DNA from: Acidimicrobiia bacterium
Lineage (GTDB): Bacteria > Actinomycetota > Acidimicrobiia > Acidimicrobiales > AC-14
Assembly: GCA_023265045.1 (NCBI GenBank)
Contig: JAHFUQ010000023.1
Span: 1 to 40,598 of the forward strand
Direction of reading: 5' to 3'
DNA: 40,598 bases
Part shown: positions 1 through 6,150 of the stretch, piece by piece
How positions within the stretch are numbered: position 1 is the first letter of the stretch
How the letters are laid out: every line of letters begins with the position of its first letter
The notes under the pieces: generated by a model
What the model was told of the DNA's origin: nothing
The model's input: only the letters and a program-made list of their open reading frames with translations
Databases searched by the model: none
Program-made: the position numbers and the translations under genes

Positions 1-551
1 TGCGCTACCCGCTGGAGGACCGCGACAGCCTGCCGTCGGGCGAGTGGCAGTCCGTGCATGGCGGCTTCTCGACCCAGTGGGCCAACGCCGACCCCCATCG
101 CATCCTTCCCCTCGACGTCGCCCGGGACCTCGTGCGCGAGGGCCGGGTCGGCGAGCTGTACCCCGCCTACCTCGTCACCGCCGGCAACGGGACGTCGGTC
201 GCCAACGCCCACCGCTTCGGGGTCGAATGGGCCGCCGACCTGCGCAAGTCGGGCGCCCGCGCCGCCATCCTCACCTCCACCTGAGGAACCGGCACGCGTT
301 GCGGGGCAACGCTCGCCAAGGAGCTCGAACGGGCCGGCATCCCGACCGCGCTCCTCTGCAACCTCACGTCGATCGCCCAGCGGGTCGGCGCGCCGCGCAT
401 CGTCCCCACCCGTGGCATCCCCTACCCCACCGGCGACCCGTCCCTCGACCCTGAGGCCGAACGCGAATGGCGGCGCAAGCTCCTGGACCGGGCGCTCGAA
501 GCGCTCACGACCCACGTCCACGAGCCGACCCTGTTCCCGGTCGAGGGGTAA
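1..551 (+). CDS. grdB: Glycine/sarcosine/betaine reductase selenoprotein B, C-terminal part (5' truncated)
   Basis: The frame begins at base 3 and runs to TAA at 549-551 if the TGA at 282-284 is read as selenocysteine. The protein upstream (HGGFSTQWANADPHRILPLD, then AGNGTSVANAHRFG) and downstream (TRCGATLAKELERAGIP, then APRIVPTRGIPYPTG) of the TGA both match GrdB, with no loss of similarity across it. GrdB is the substrate-specific subunit that takes the amine substrate and passes a carboxymethyl group to the selenium of GrdA. The Sec follows ILTST, as in GrdB. The family motif is, from memory, UxxCxxC; here it is UGTGTRC, so the middle Cys is Gly. The N-terminal part lies outside the window. 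An alternative is a decayed gene, but the intact downstream frame and the hairpin after the TGA argue against that. Confidence 0.9.
282..284 (+). other. In-frame UGA selenocysteine codon of grdB
   Basis: The TGA sits exactly where GrdB proteins carry selenocysteine (TST-U-GTGTRCG). Coding continues in the same frame for 88 further codons with clear GrdB similarity. Eleven bases separate the TGA from a perfect 7-bp hairpin. This is read as a Sec codon, not a nonsense mutation. Confidence 0.88.
296..312 (+). promoter_or_regulatory. Candidate bacterial SECIS hairpin of grdB
   Basis: GCGTTGC (296-302) pairs perfectly with GCAACGC (306-312) around a GGG loop. The stem starts after 11 nt (285-295), the same spacing as the SelB-binding minihelix behind the UGA of E. 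coli fdhF. The G-rich apical loop also fits bacterial SECIS elements. Function is inferred. Confidence 0.72.
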
Positions 552-562
552 GGACGAACGCG

Positions 563-592
563 GCCGGCCGTCCCTCAGTCGGCCGGCATTTT
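563..592 (+). terminator. Rho-independent-like terminator after grdB
   Basis: GCCGGCCG (563-570) pairs with CGGCCGGC (580-587) around a 9-nt loop. A short T run (589-592) follows. It lies 11 bases after the grdB stop. Confidence 0.65.
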
Positions 593-659
593 GGGGCGCG
601 GCGGCGCGCGAACGTTCACGCCATTCAAGCGCACAACGCGCCCGGCCCACGCCTCGTTA

Positions 660-678
660 ACCCGCCACGTCGGCGGGT
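660..678 (-). terminator. Possible terminator of the hydrogenase operon
   Basis: ACCCGCC (660-666) pairs with GGCGGGT (672-678) around a 5-nt loop. It lies just downstream of the last minus-strand gene (stop at 703). There is no clear T run, so the call is tentative. Confidence 0.4.
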
Positions 679-702
679 CACTCCGCGCTGGTCAGCGGGC
701 GC

Positions 703-1143
703 CTAGCTCCCCATTCGGGCTCGGGCCGCGGCTACGGCCGCAGCCATTCCACCGCCCTCCTCCTCCTCGTCCTCCCACTCCTCGTCCTCGACGACCGAGC
801 CGCGCACGACCGAGGGCGCCGGCGCCCGTCGGCCGCCACGGGCCTTCGACACCGCCTCGGACATGCTCGGGCTCGGCGGCGGCGGGGCCGCGCCGAGCGC
901 CTTGCCCACCTCGCCGAGCACCATCGTGAGCGCGCCCTCGATGGCCGAGACATCGGTGAGGATCCCGGTGAGCACGGGTGTCACCGGTTTCGTCTGGTCC
1001 TTGATGCCGCGCAGGGCGCCGGTGATCGTGTCCAGCTTGCCGCTCAGCTTCTGCAAGCCAAGGGCGATGGCGAAGACAAACAGCGCCAGCGCAGCCACGA
1101 TGATCCCGACGATGACCAACGTCGCGACAGTTGCTGCCCCCAT
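703..1143 (-). CDS. Single-span membrane protein with acidic tail, hydrogenase-operon end
   Basis: This 146-aa protein starts with ATG at 1143, behind a GGAGGG ribosome site. Residues about 5-30 (ATVATLVIVGIIVAALALFV onward) form one membrane span. An amphipathic helical stretch with repeated LDTI/ITGAL/AIEGAL spacing follows, then a Pro-rich linker, a strongly acidic run (EDEEWEDEEEE) and an Ala-rich end. I do not recognise the family. It is the last gene of the minus-strand hydrogenase operon, 37 bases after the previous stop. Its layout (N-terminal span, then a regular amphipathic helix) resembles the proteins at 1181-1444 and 9322-10111 on both sides of the hydrogenase genes. A membrane-anchor or scaffold role for the hydrogenase is only an inference. 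Confidence 0.72.
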   Translation of the reverse strand: MGAATVATLVIVGIIVAALALFVFAIALGLQKLSGKLDTITGALRGIKDQTKPVTPVLTGILTDVSAIEGALTMVLGEVGKALGAAPPPPSPSMSEAVSKARGGRRAPAPSVVRGSVVEDEEWEDEEEEGGGMAAAVAAARARMGS

Positions 1144-1162
1144 TTTCGACCCTCCAACCTTC

Positions 1163-1186
1163 GTTCGGTTATGCGTTCGGTTATGC
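1163..1186. repeat. 12-bp tandem duplication over a stop codon
   Basis: GTTCGGTTATGC occurs twice head to tail (1163-1174 and 1175-1186). The right-hand copy contains the TAA stop of the minus-strand gene 1181-1444. The left-hand copy places a second TAA just after it. Confidence 0.9.
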
Positions 1187-1444
1187 GTTGACCATCTTCA
1201 GGATTGCCCCGCCGTAGCGGCCCACCAAGCCGTGGGCGGCCTTGCACAGCTGCTGGGTGGTGAGCAGCTTGGGCAGGGCGCCGAGGCGGCCCGTGAGCGA
1301 CACCGCGTTGTCGATCGCTGCGTCCGCAAGGTTGTTCAGCCGCCGGACCTGCTTCAGCAGCCCCGCAAGGAGCGCCACCGCGATAGGGGCGACCACGACC
1401 AGCAACGCGGCATTGCCGATCCACCACAACGTCTCACTCGTCAT
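1181..1444 (-). CDS. Small single-span membrane protein of the hydrogenase operon
   Basis: This is an 87-aa protein, ATG at 1444 with an AAGGGGGG ribosome site upstream. It begins TSETLWWIGNAALL, continues as one hydrophobic span to about residue 30, then has a charged helix (KQVRRLNNLADAAIDNAV) and a mixed C-terminal part ending in GRYGGAILKMVNA. The WW-led N-terminal span followed by a helix resembles the plus-strand protein at 9573-9860 (QFWWITLGLGAVVISAVILL), suggesting paralogy across the hydrogenase locus. No family is recognised and no catalytic motif is visible. Its position inside the operon, 12 bases after the YtxH-like gene, points to a role with the hydrogenase, possibly membrane attachment. 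Confidence 0.72.
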   Translation of the reverse strand: MTSETLWWIGNAALLVVVAPIAVALLAGLLKQVRRLNNLADAAIDNAVSLTGRLGALPKLLTTQQLCKAAHGLVGRYGGAILKMVNA

Positions 1445-1456
1445 GCATATCCCCCC

Positions 1457-1681
1457 TTACGCGACGGGACGCAGTGCGCCCGCCGGGCCTGATCCGACCG
1501 TCAATTCCTTGGCGTGCTCGCGCAGCGCGTTCGACAGCATCCCGAGCCCGCCGGAGATGAGCCCCTTCACTTCGGGCGTTGCCGCAAGGCCACGGGCCGA
1601 GGCGGCCAGCGCCTGCAGGCCTTCAGGGCCCGCCCTGGCGCCCATGACGTAGCCGACCACGAACCCCAACAACGTCCCCAT
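1457..1681 (-). CDS. Small YtxH-like protein of the hydrogenase operon
   Basis: The 74-aa protein starts MGTLLGFVVGYVMGARAG, a glycine-rich hydrophobic N-terminus of the kind seen in YtxH-like small proteins. A short amphipathic part (LQALAASARGLAATPEVKGL) follows. I chose ATG at 1681 because GAGGAGG lies 8 bases upstream; a longer start at 1705 would overlap hypC and has no such site. The gene begins 4 bases after the hypC stop, so it is co-transcribed with the hydrogenase maturation genes. Its function is unknown. Confidence 0.7.
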   Translation of the reverse strand: MGTLLGFVVGYVMGARAGPEGLQALAASARGLAATPEVKGLISGGLGMLSNALREHAKELTVGSGPAGALRPVA

Positions 1682-1685
1682 GGGC

Positions 1686-1985
1686 TCATCCTCCTCGTTG
1701 AGCAATCAGTTCATTGAGCTCTGCCTCGAGCGCGGAGGTGGTCCCCTCCTCCGGCCCGGCGCCCAGAAGGTCAAGCGAGGCGTTGGCTCGCTCAACCTCC
1801 TCGGGGCTCAGTTTGTTCATGGCGAACCCGACGTGAAGGAGGACCCAGTCCCCCGGCTCCACTGTCCCGCCGTCGTCGACGATCAGGCCCACGTTGATGG
1901 TCCTCACCACACCGAAGACGTCGGCGTGCGCCAGGTGCGGGTTGTCGAGGATCTCGACGATCCGGGCTGGAATGCCGAGGCACAT
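1686..1985 (-). CDS. hypC: Hydrogenase assembly chaperone HypC/HupF family
   Basis: The 99-aa protein begins MCLGIPARIVEIL, the HypC signature; Cys2 is the residue that binds iron and the large-subunit precursor. The internal PGDWVLLHVGFAMNKLSPEE segment is typical of the small beta-barrel. HypC works with HypD to deliver the Fe(CN)2CO group to the hydrogenase large subunit. The family is usually 75-100 aa, so the length fits. A GGGGAGG site precedes ATG 1985. No other hyp gene (A, B, D, E, F) is present in the window, so they must be elsewhere. The gene lies 60 bases after the second microprotein. Confidence 0.95.
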   Translation of the reverse strand: MCLGIPARIVEILDNPHLAHADVFGVVRTINVGLIVDDGGTVEPGDWVLLHVGFAMNKLSPEEVERANASLDLLGAGPEEGTTSALEAELNELIAQRGG

Positions 1986-2026
1986 ACGTCCTCCCCAGTC
2001 GTTATTTGGTCAGTACGGAACGACAA

Positions 2027-2064
2027 CTACATCCGGCGGAGCCGACTACATGCGGCGGAGCCGG
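2027..2064. repeat. 19-bp imperfect tandem duplication at the stop of the 39-aa microprotein
   Basis: Two head-to-tail 19-bp copies (2027-2045 and 2046-2064) differ at two bases. The right-hand copy encodes the last residues and TAG stop of the minus-strand 39-aa gene. The left-hand copy repeats that 3' end beyond the stop. Confidence 0.88.
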
Positions 2065-2165
2065 CGGTAACGCGCCATGTCCGGAATCGAACGAAGGAAC
2101 ACGGCGAGGAAGGCGAGGACGAAGAGGGCGACGATGAGCAACGACACGAGGCCGAACGTTTTCAT
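2046..2165 (-). CDS. 39-aa membrane microprotein with PDMARYRRLRRM tail
   Basis: ATG at 2165 begins MKTFGLVSLLIVALFVLAFL, a hydrophobic span, and the peptide ends SIPDMARYRRLRRM before TAG at 2046-2048. It starts 6 bases after the stop of the other microprotein. The ends of the two are alike: SxPDxARYxxxRxM. This resembles the small protein family that, as I recall, is labelled DUF6893 and occurs near actinobacterial group 1h hydrogenases; the label is from memory. The basic C-terminus would face the cytoplasm if the N-terminus is out. The function is unknown; a small accessory subunit or maturation helper is possible. Confidence 0.7.
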   Translation of the reverse strand: MKTFGLVSLLIVALFVLAFLAVFLRSIPDMARYRRLRRM

Positions 2166-2171
2166 TCCGGC

Positions 2172-2273
2172 CTACATCTCCCTGATCTTGAGGTAGCGGG
2201 CGATGTCGGGAAGGGACTTCACGACGATGCCCGCCACAAGCACCAGCAGCAGCGGCCTGAGCAATTTACCCAT
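2172..2273 (-). CDS. 33-aa membrane microprotein with PDIARYLKIREM tail (DUF6893-like)
   Basis: ATG at 2273 encodes MGKLLRPLLLVLVAGIVVKS followed by LPDIARYLKIREM, ending at TAG 2172-2174. AAGGAG lies 9 bases upstream, inside the end of the protease gene, whose stop is only 3 bases away. There is one hydrophobic span and a short charged tail with the SLPDIARY motif shared with the next gene. The intact start, ribosome site, tight packing and shared motif support a real gene despite its size. It is probably of the DUF6893 type known near such hydrogenases (from memory). No function is established to my knowledge. Confidence 0.74.
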   Translation of the reverse strand: MGKLLRPLLLVLVAGIVVKSLPDIARYLKIREM

Positions 2274-2276
2274 TCC

Positions 2277-2765
2277 TTAGCTCTCCTTCCCGGCGTACGC
2301 CGTCTGTTCTTCGATGAGCTCTTGCACTACGAGCACCGCTTGGTCCACGACCGCCTCGAGCGCAGACGACAGCCCGAGGTTCTCGTCGAGGCTGTATGGC
2401 TCACAGCCCACGACGAGGAGCCGGTCGAGGCTCCCGCCCAGGTCCACGAGGAGGTCGAGGACGTTCTGGGGGTTCATGTCGTGCGCGTCCGGAACCCCGC
2501 CGCCCGACGACGTCGTGTCGACGTCGAGGACGGTGATGGTGCCGGGCGCGTCACCTTGGTTGACCGTGTCGATGAGGATGACGAGGTCGTAGCCGTTGGC
2601 GATCTCGAGGGCGAGGTGCAGCCCCCGGATGCCGAAGTCCTCGACCTTCACGCCGTCGGGGAACGCCTGGCCGCCGGCGAGGAGCCGCCGCGCCACCTCG
2701 CACCCGAAGCCGTCGTCGCCGAGAAAGATGTTGCCGACGCCCGCCACGAGGATCTTCCTGCTCAT
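2277..2765 (-). CDS. [NiFe]-hydrogenase maturation protease (HyaD/HycI/HoxM family)
   Basis: This 162-aa protease removes the C-terminal peptide of the hydrogenase large subunit after nickel insertion. It starts MSRKILVAGVGNIFLGDDGF, the family signature GNxxxGDDGxG; Glu23, Asp66 (LVILIDTV) and His95 (DAHDMNP) are the likely nickel-sensing ligands. Length is normal (150-180). ATG at 2765 overlaps the TGA of the upstream 484-aa gene by the ATGA pattern, implying translational coupling. The substrate is surely the product at 6151-7929, which keeps a 24-residue tail behind its last Cys/His motif. Confidence 0.95.
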   Translation of the reverse strand: MSRKILVAGVGNIFLGDDGFGCEVARRLLAGGQAFPDGVKVEDFGIRGLHLALEIANGYDLVILIDTVNQGDAPGTITVLDVDTTSSGGGVPDAHDMNPQNVLDLLVDLGGSLDRLLVVGCEPYSLDENLGLSSALEAVVDQAVLVVQELIEEQTAYAGKES

Positions 2766-4216
2766 GAGCCCGCCTCGATGGGCTGGATCGGCTCGAGCTC
2801 GTCGGGGAAGAAGAACAGGTAGCGGCCGTGGCCGATCTGGTAGGCCTGCCCGTCGTCGTCCATAACGCTGACCGCGACCTGGGTGTTGCCCTCGACGTCC
2901 TTGAACACGGCCTGCACCTCGGCTTGGCGACCGGCGAGGAAGATGTCGTGGGCGTCGGCGCGGCGGGAGGGCCGCAAGATCACCATCGTCCCGACGCCGA
3001 CCGAGACGGGACCGACCCACACCCGGTCGCCGAAGGGGTCCACCTCGGCCTCGGCCTCCGGCGTCCACCACGGGGCCGGGTCCGCCTCGGTAGCTGGCGG
3101 CAGCTCGTCGGTGTAGGGCGACCAAGGCGCCATGTCCGCGTCAGCGCTGATCCCCGTCTCGACCTCGTCGCTGATCACCCGTGGGCCGGCGTCACGCAGG
3201 TAGCGCACCGCGCCGTGGAGCCGTTCGAACACCTCCTCGGGGAGGATGTCGCAGCGGTCGACGATGGCGGCCGCCTTGGGGTCGGTGCTGCGGGCCTCGC
3301 GCTTCTCGTCCTCGGTCAGCGTCATGACGCGCAGGGCGAGGATCTCGTCGATCTCGCACGCGTCGAACATGTCGCCCGGGCTCTCCGGCGCCACCTCGGG
3401 GTAGTCCGACAGGGTGACCGGCGAGGACAGCACCACGTCGCGTTGGCCGATGTCGCCGATCAGAACCGGCCAGGTGTGGAGGTTGACGCAGCTCTCGGCG
3501 CCCTGCCGGGCGAACTCGGGCACATCGGCCAGGGAGATGAACCGGCCGCCGGAGACGGCCATCAGGGTGTGCACGGCGGCGAAGGAACGGCGGCACACGG
3601 CGTCGCGCGCCGCCGGCCAGTCAGTCCACTCGCTCTCGTTCTCCACCCGCACGCGCACTTTGGCCAGGGCCCAAGTGGCGGGGACCATCTCGCCCGCGAT
3701 CCGCAGGACCCCGGTCAGCGCTTGGCTGCGGCGGATGATGCGTCCCACGACCGCGCCGCTCGCGTCGGTGAGGGTCTCGACGGCCTCGGAGCACGGGTAC
3801 TCGATGGGCACGACCTTCTCGGCCATGAACAGGTCGGAGAGCTCGACGTGGGCGACGTTGAGCTCCTCCTCGACCGCCTCGTCCCAGGTGGTGAGCAGCG
3901 TGCCGTCGACCGCGAGCGTGGCGACCGGCTCGAAGCCGCCGTCGGCCGTCGCCTGCTCCACCAGCCGTTCCTGCACCCGCAGGAGGCGGATGCGGATGTC
4001 GAGGCGGGCGTCCATGCCCGGGTCGACGAGGATCTCGGTCTGCATGACCCAGTCCTCGGACGGGTCGTTCTCGGCGAAAGCGCGGGGTGCGACGACGCCC
4101 CACTGCCAACGGAGCTGGTTCTTGGGCGACGACGCCCGGTAGGGGTACAGGACGTAGCCCTCGTACAGGACGGCATCGGCCACCTTGCGGGCCCGCTCGA
4201 ACGTGTCGACCGTCAT
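2762..4216 (-). CDS. Conserved hydrogenase-associated protein, 484 aa, unknown function
   Basis: The protein starts MTVDTFERARKVADAVLYEG, with the next motif VLYPYRASSPKNQLRWQWGV. ATG 4216 overlaps the previous TGA (ATGA). There is no signal peptide or membrane span. The first about 390 residues are a mixed alpha/beta domain without a motif I know. The last about 75 (GVGTMVILRPSRRADAHDIF, then AVFKDVEGNTQVAVSVMDDD, then YLFFFPDELEP) look like a small beta-barrel, perhaps comparable to HypC-like folds. From memory, proteins with this start and end occur beside group 1h hydrogenase genes in Streptomyces and relatives. The position between the DUF6084-like gene and the protease suggests assembly or cofactor delivery; this is inference. 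Confidence 0.82.
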   Translation of the reverse strand: MTVDTFERARKVADAVLYEGYVLYPYRASSPKNQLRWQWGVVAPRAFAENDPSEDWVMQTEILVDPGMDARLDIRIRLLRVQERLVEQATADGGFEPVATLAVDGTLLTTWDEAVEEELNVAHVELSDLFMAEKVVPIEYPCSEAVETLTDASGAVVGRIIRRSQALTGVLRIAGEMVPATWALAKVRVRVENESEWTDWPAARDAVCRRSFAAVHTLMAVSGGRFISLADVPEFARQGAESCVNLHTWPVLIGDIGQRDVVLSSPVTLSDYPEVAPESPGDMFDACEIDEILALRVMTLTEDEKREARSTDPKAAAIVDRCDILPEEVFERLHGAVRYLRDAGPRVISDEVETGISADADMAPWSPYTDELPPATEADPAPWWTPEAEAEVDPFGDRVWVGPVSVGVGTMVILRPSRRADAHDIFLAGRQAEVQAVFKDVEGNTQVAVSVMDDDGQAYQIGHGRYLFFFPDELEPIQPIEAGS

Positions 4217-4899
4217 ACCGCGTCCTCGACGTCGATCTCCGCCGCGACCACATCGGCGCCTTCGGCCGCGTCGGCGTGCTTCAGGAGAGACTCGAAGGCG
4301 GACTCCCACGTGGTGTATCCGCCGAGCGTCTTGTAGCGCTCGAGGGCGTCGAGGGTGTCGCGCCGCATCCGGATCCACCCGCAGCCGGGGAAGAAGCCGT
4401 CCATCATCTGCCGCCACGTGGCCACCGGCAGGCGGTAGGTCGACTCGACGTTCCACGCGATCGGATCGACATTGAGCGTCCCCGTCTCGGTGCGGGCGAA
4501 GGTGGTGCCGTTGAACAGCAGGATCAGCGGGATCTCGCCGTCCTCGAGGGAGTGCATGTATTTGGCGCCAGCGACCTCGAAGTCGTAGGAGAAGTTCACC
4601 GGCAGGTCGATCTCGGTGGTCCCGGTGAACCCCGGCACCATCATCTGGGCGTGGCTCCACAGGAAGGGGCGCAGCGTCTGGCCCCACTGTGGGGTCTCGC
4701 CGAACAGGGCCAGCAGGCGCTCTTCTTCGGCGTGGGTGTAGCGCCGGCGCTGCGGCTCGATGCGGATCTGGGCCCGGAGCGAGACCGAGTGCACCTCGGC
4801 GCCCGATGCCTCGGTGATCCGCAGCTTGAAGTTGATGATCGGCGTGGCCGCGTACTTGTCCGGCTCGGCGCCGACGATCTCAAAGCTCAGCGAACTCAT
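4213..4899 (-). CDS. DUF6084-like hydrogenase-associated protein
   Basis: The 228-aa protein starts MSSLSFEIVGAEPDKYAATP at ATG 4899, which overlaps the TGA of the gene before (ATGA); the longer start at 5004 would sit inside that gene. It has a beta-rich N-terminal half (PIINFKLRITEASGAEVHSV, IRIEPQRRRY) and a Trp/Phe-rich centre (PQWGQTLRPFLWSHAQMMVP). No membrane span or metal motif is seen. I match it from memory to the DUF6084 family, found in actinobacterial high-affinity hydrogenase operons. Biochemical role unknown; its fixed place between the DUF5947-like and the 484-aa gene suggests they act together in assembly. Confidence 0.82.
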   Translation of the reverse strand: MSSLSFEIVGAEPDKYAATPIINFKLRITEASGAEVHSVSLRAQIRIEPQRRRYTHAEEERLLALFGETPQWGQTLRPFLWSHAQMMVPGFTGTTEIDLPVNFSYDFEVAGAKYMHSLEDGEIPLILLFNGTTFARTETGTLNVDPIAWNVESTYRLPVATWRQMMDGFFPGCGWIRMRRDTLDALERYKTLGGYTTWESAFESLLKHADAAEGADVVAAEIDVEDAV

Positions 4900-5567
4900 G
4901 AACTGGCGGTTCGCGTAGGCGCCGGCTTGGCTTTGGCCCTCACACCGGCGAAATACTCCTCGATCGTCGCGCGCGCCTCGCTGCCGCCGTCGAAGCCCTT
5001 CCACAGCATGCGGAGGTAGCCGACCAGCTCGTAGCAGGCGTCAATGGGGACGACGAAGCACACCGGGTCCGCGTCGCCCTGGACCCGTACCAGCACCGCT
5101 TCGACATCGGACTCCATCGTCTCGAAGATGGGGTCGGCCTCGCGCAAGCGGTCCCAGAAATCGAGCGGGAGCAACGACTCAGTCGCACCCGCGGGGCCCG
5201 GGTAGAAGCCGTGCACCTCGTTGGTGGTGGACGAGAAGAAGAAGAACGCCATGCCGACGGGAATCTGCAGCCCTTCCCACTCGCCGCGCGACAGCGTCCC
5301 GTCGGGCAGGGAGACCACCCGGTTGGGAACGGCCTTGTAGTGGCCGCCACCCGCGCCCCCGGGAAGGAACAGCAGGTAGCAGGGGCGGCACGCGCACATG
5401 AGGCTGCGGCTGTGGAGGTCGACGACGTGCTGGTGCTCGTCGGGGATCTCCACCGCGCACATCTCGCACTTCTCGCCCGGCCGGGGCCGAGGCTTGCGAA
5501 ACCGGCCCAGGATGTCGAGCGCGTTGCCGGGCGTCGAGCCGTTGCCGTCTGAGATGGCGTCGCTCAT
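4896..5567 (-). CDS. DUF5947-like protein with two CxxC pairs
   Basis: This 223-aa protein has Cys34 and Cys37 (KCEMCAVEI), then Cys60 and Cys63 (CACRPCYLLF), with His45 and His47 between them: a rubredoxin- or zinc-ribbon-like metal site. The rest is mixed alpha/beta (GLQIPVGMAFFFFSSTTNEV). From memory it corresponds to DUF5947, regularly linked to group 1h hydrogenase genes. The start ATG 5567 directly abuts the TGA of the NifU-like gene. A role in electron transfer or in iron handling during assembly is plausible, but no experiment is known to me. The four cysteines support a bound metal. Confidence 0.85.
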   Translation of the reverse strand: MSDAISDGNGSTPGNALDILGRFRKPRPRPGEKCEMCAVEIPDEHQHVVDLHSRSLMCACRPCYLLFLPGGAGGGHYKAVPNRVVSLPDGTLSRGEWEGLQIPVGMAFFFFSSTTNEVHGFYPGPAGATESLLPLDFWDRLREADPIFETMESDVEAVLVRVQGDADPVCFVVPIDACYELVGYLRMLWKGFDGGSEARATIEEYFAGVRAKAKPAPTRTASS

Positions 5568-6137
5568 TCAGGCCACCCCGACCGGACGCGGCTTGGGCGT
5601 CAGCTGGATGGTGGTGGTGGGCACGGGCGGCGGAGCCGGCGCGGCCAGTCCCTCGACTTCGATGTGGACGATCTCAGGAGCAGCTTCTTGGATGGCGCGC
5701 TCCACCGAGTACTTCAGGGTCGCGGTCGACGACGGGCAGCCGTCGCAGCTGCCGAGGAGACCGAGACGCAGCGTGCCGGTGACCTCGTCGAGTTCGAGGA
5801 TCTCGACATCGCCGCCGTGCGAACCCAGATAGGGCCGGACGTCGACAAGCGCCTGCTGCACGCGATCCATCAGATCGTGTGGATGCAGGCCATGGAGCAA
5901 CAGAAGGCTCGCCACCAGTTCGTCGTCAAGAAGCCGGGCCATCACCGATGACCCGGCTTCCTCACTGTTCAGAGCGCGAACGACCGCCGCCAGGCCTGCC
6001 CCGTAAAGTTCGGTGACAAGGGAGAGCGCCTCTTCGACGCGCTGCCATGTCGCCGGATCGGCGACGGATCGAAGCTCTCCTACGAGATGCTCGATCCGGT
6101 CGCCGACGGCACGGAGATTGCTACTGGATTGGACCAA
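5568..6137 (-). CDS. NifU-like C-terminal domain protein of the hydrogenase operon
   Basis: The C-terminal half (about residues 95-160) is a NifU-type Fe-S scaffold: VRPYLGSHGGDVEILELD, then GSCDGCPSSTATL with Cys131 and Cys134 as the CxxC cluster site. The N-terminal 90 residues are helical and not recognised; a Pro-rich tail ends the protein. No ATG or GTG fits; TTG at 6137 gives 189 aa, overlaps nothing and sits 8 bases behind AGCAGG, so I chose it. The start lies 13 bases after the large-subunit stop. Such NifU-like proteins accompany group 1h hydrogenases, presumably to supply Fe-S clusters or to relay electrons. Confidence 0.88.
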   Translation of the reverse strand: MVQSSSNLRAVGDRIEHLVGELRSVADPATWQRVEEALSLVTELYGAGLAAVVRALNSEEAGSSVMARLLDDELVASLLLLHGLHPHDLMDRVQQALVDVRPYLGSHGGDVEILELDEVTGTLRLGLLGSCDGCPSSTATLKYSVERAIQEAAPEIVHIEVEGLAAPAPPPVPTTTIQLTPKPRPVGVA

Positions 6138-6150
6138 GAGCGATGCCTGC

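Noticed and set aside
282-284. TGA in grdB as a nonsense mutation making a pseudogene
   Set aside because: Similarity continues without decay, the position is the known Sec site, and a SECIS-like hairpin follows.
1163-2064. Short tandem repeats as a CRISPR-like array
   Set aside because: Only two head-to-tail copies without spacers at each place.
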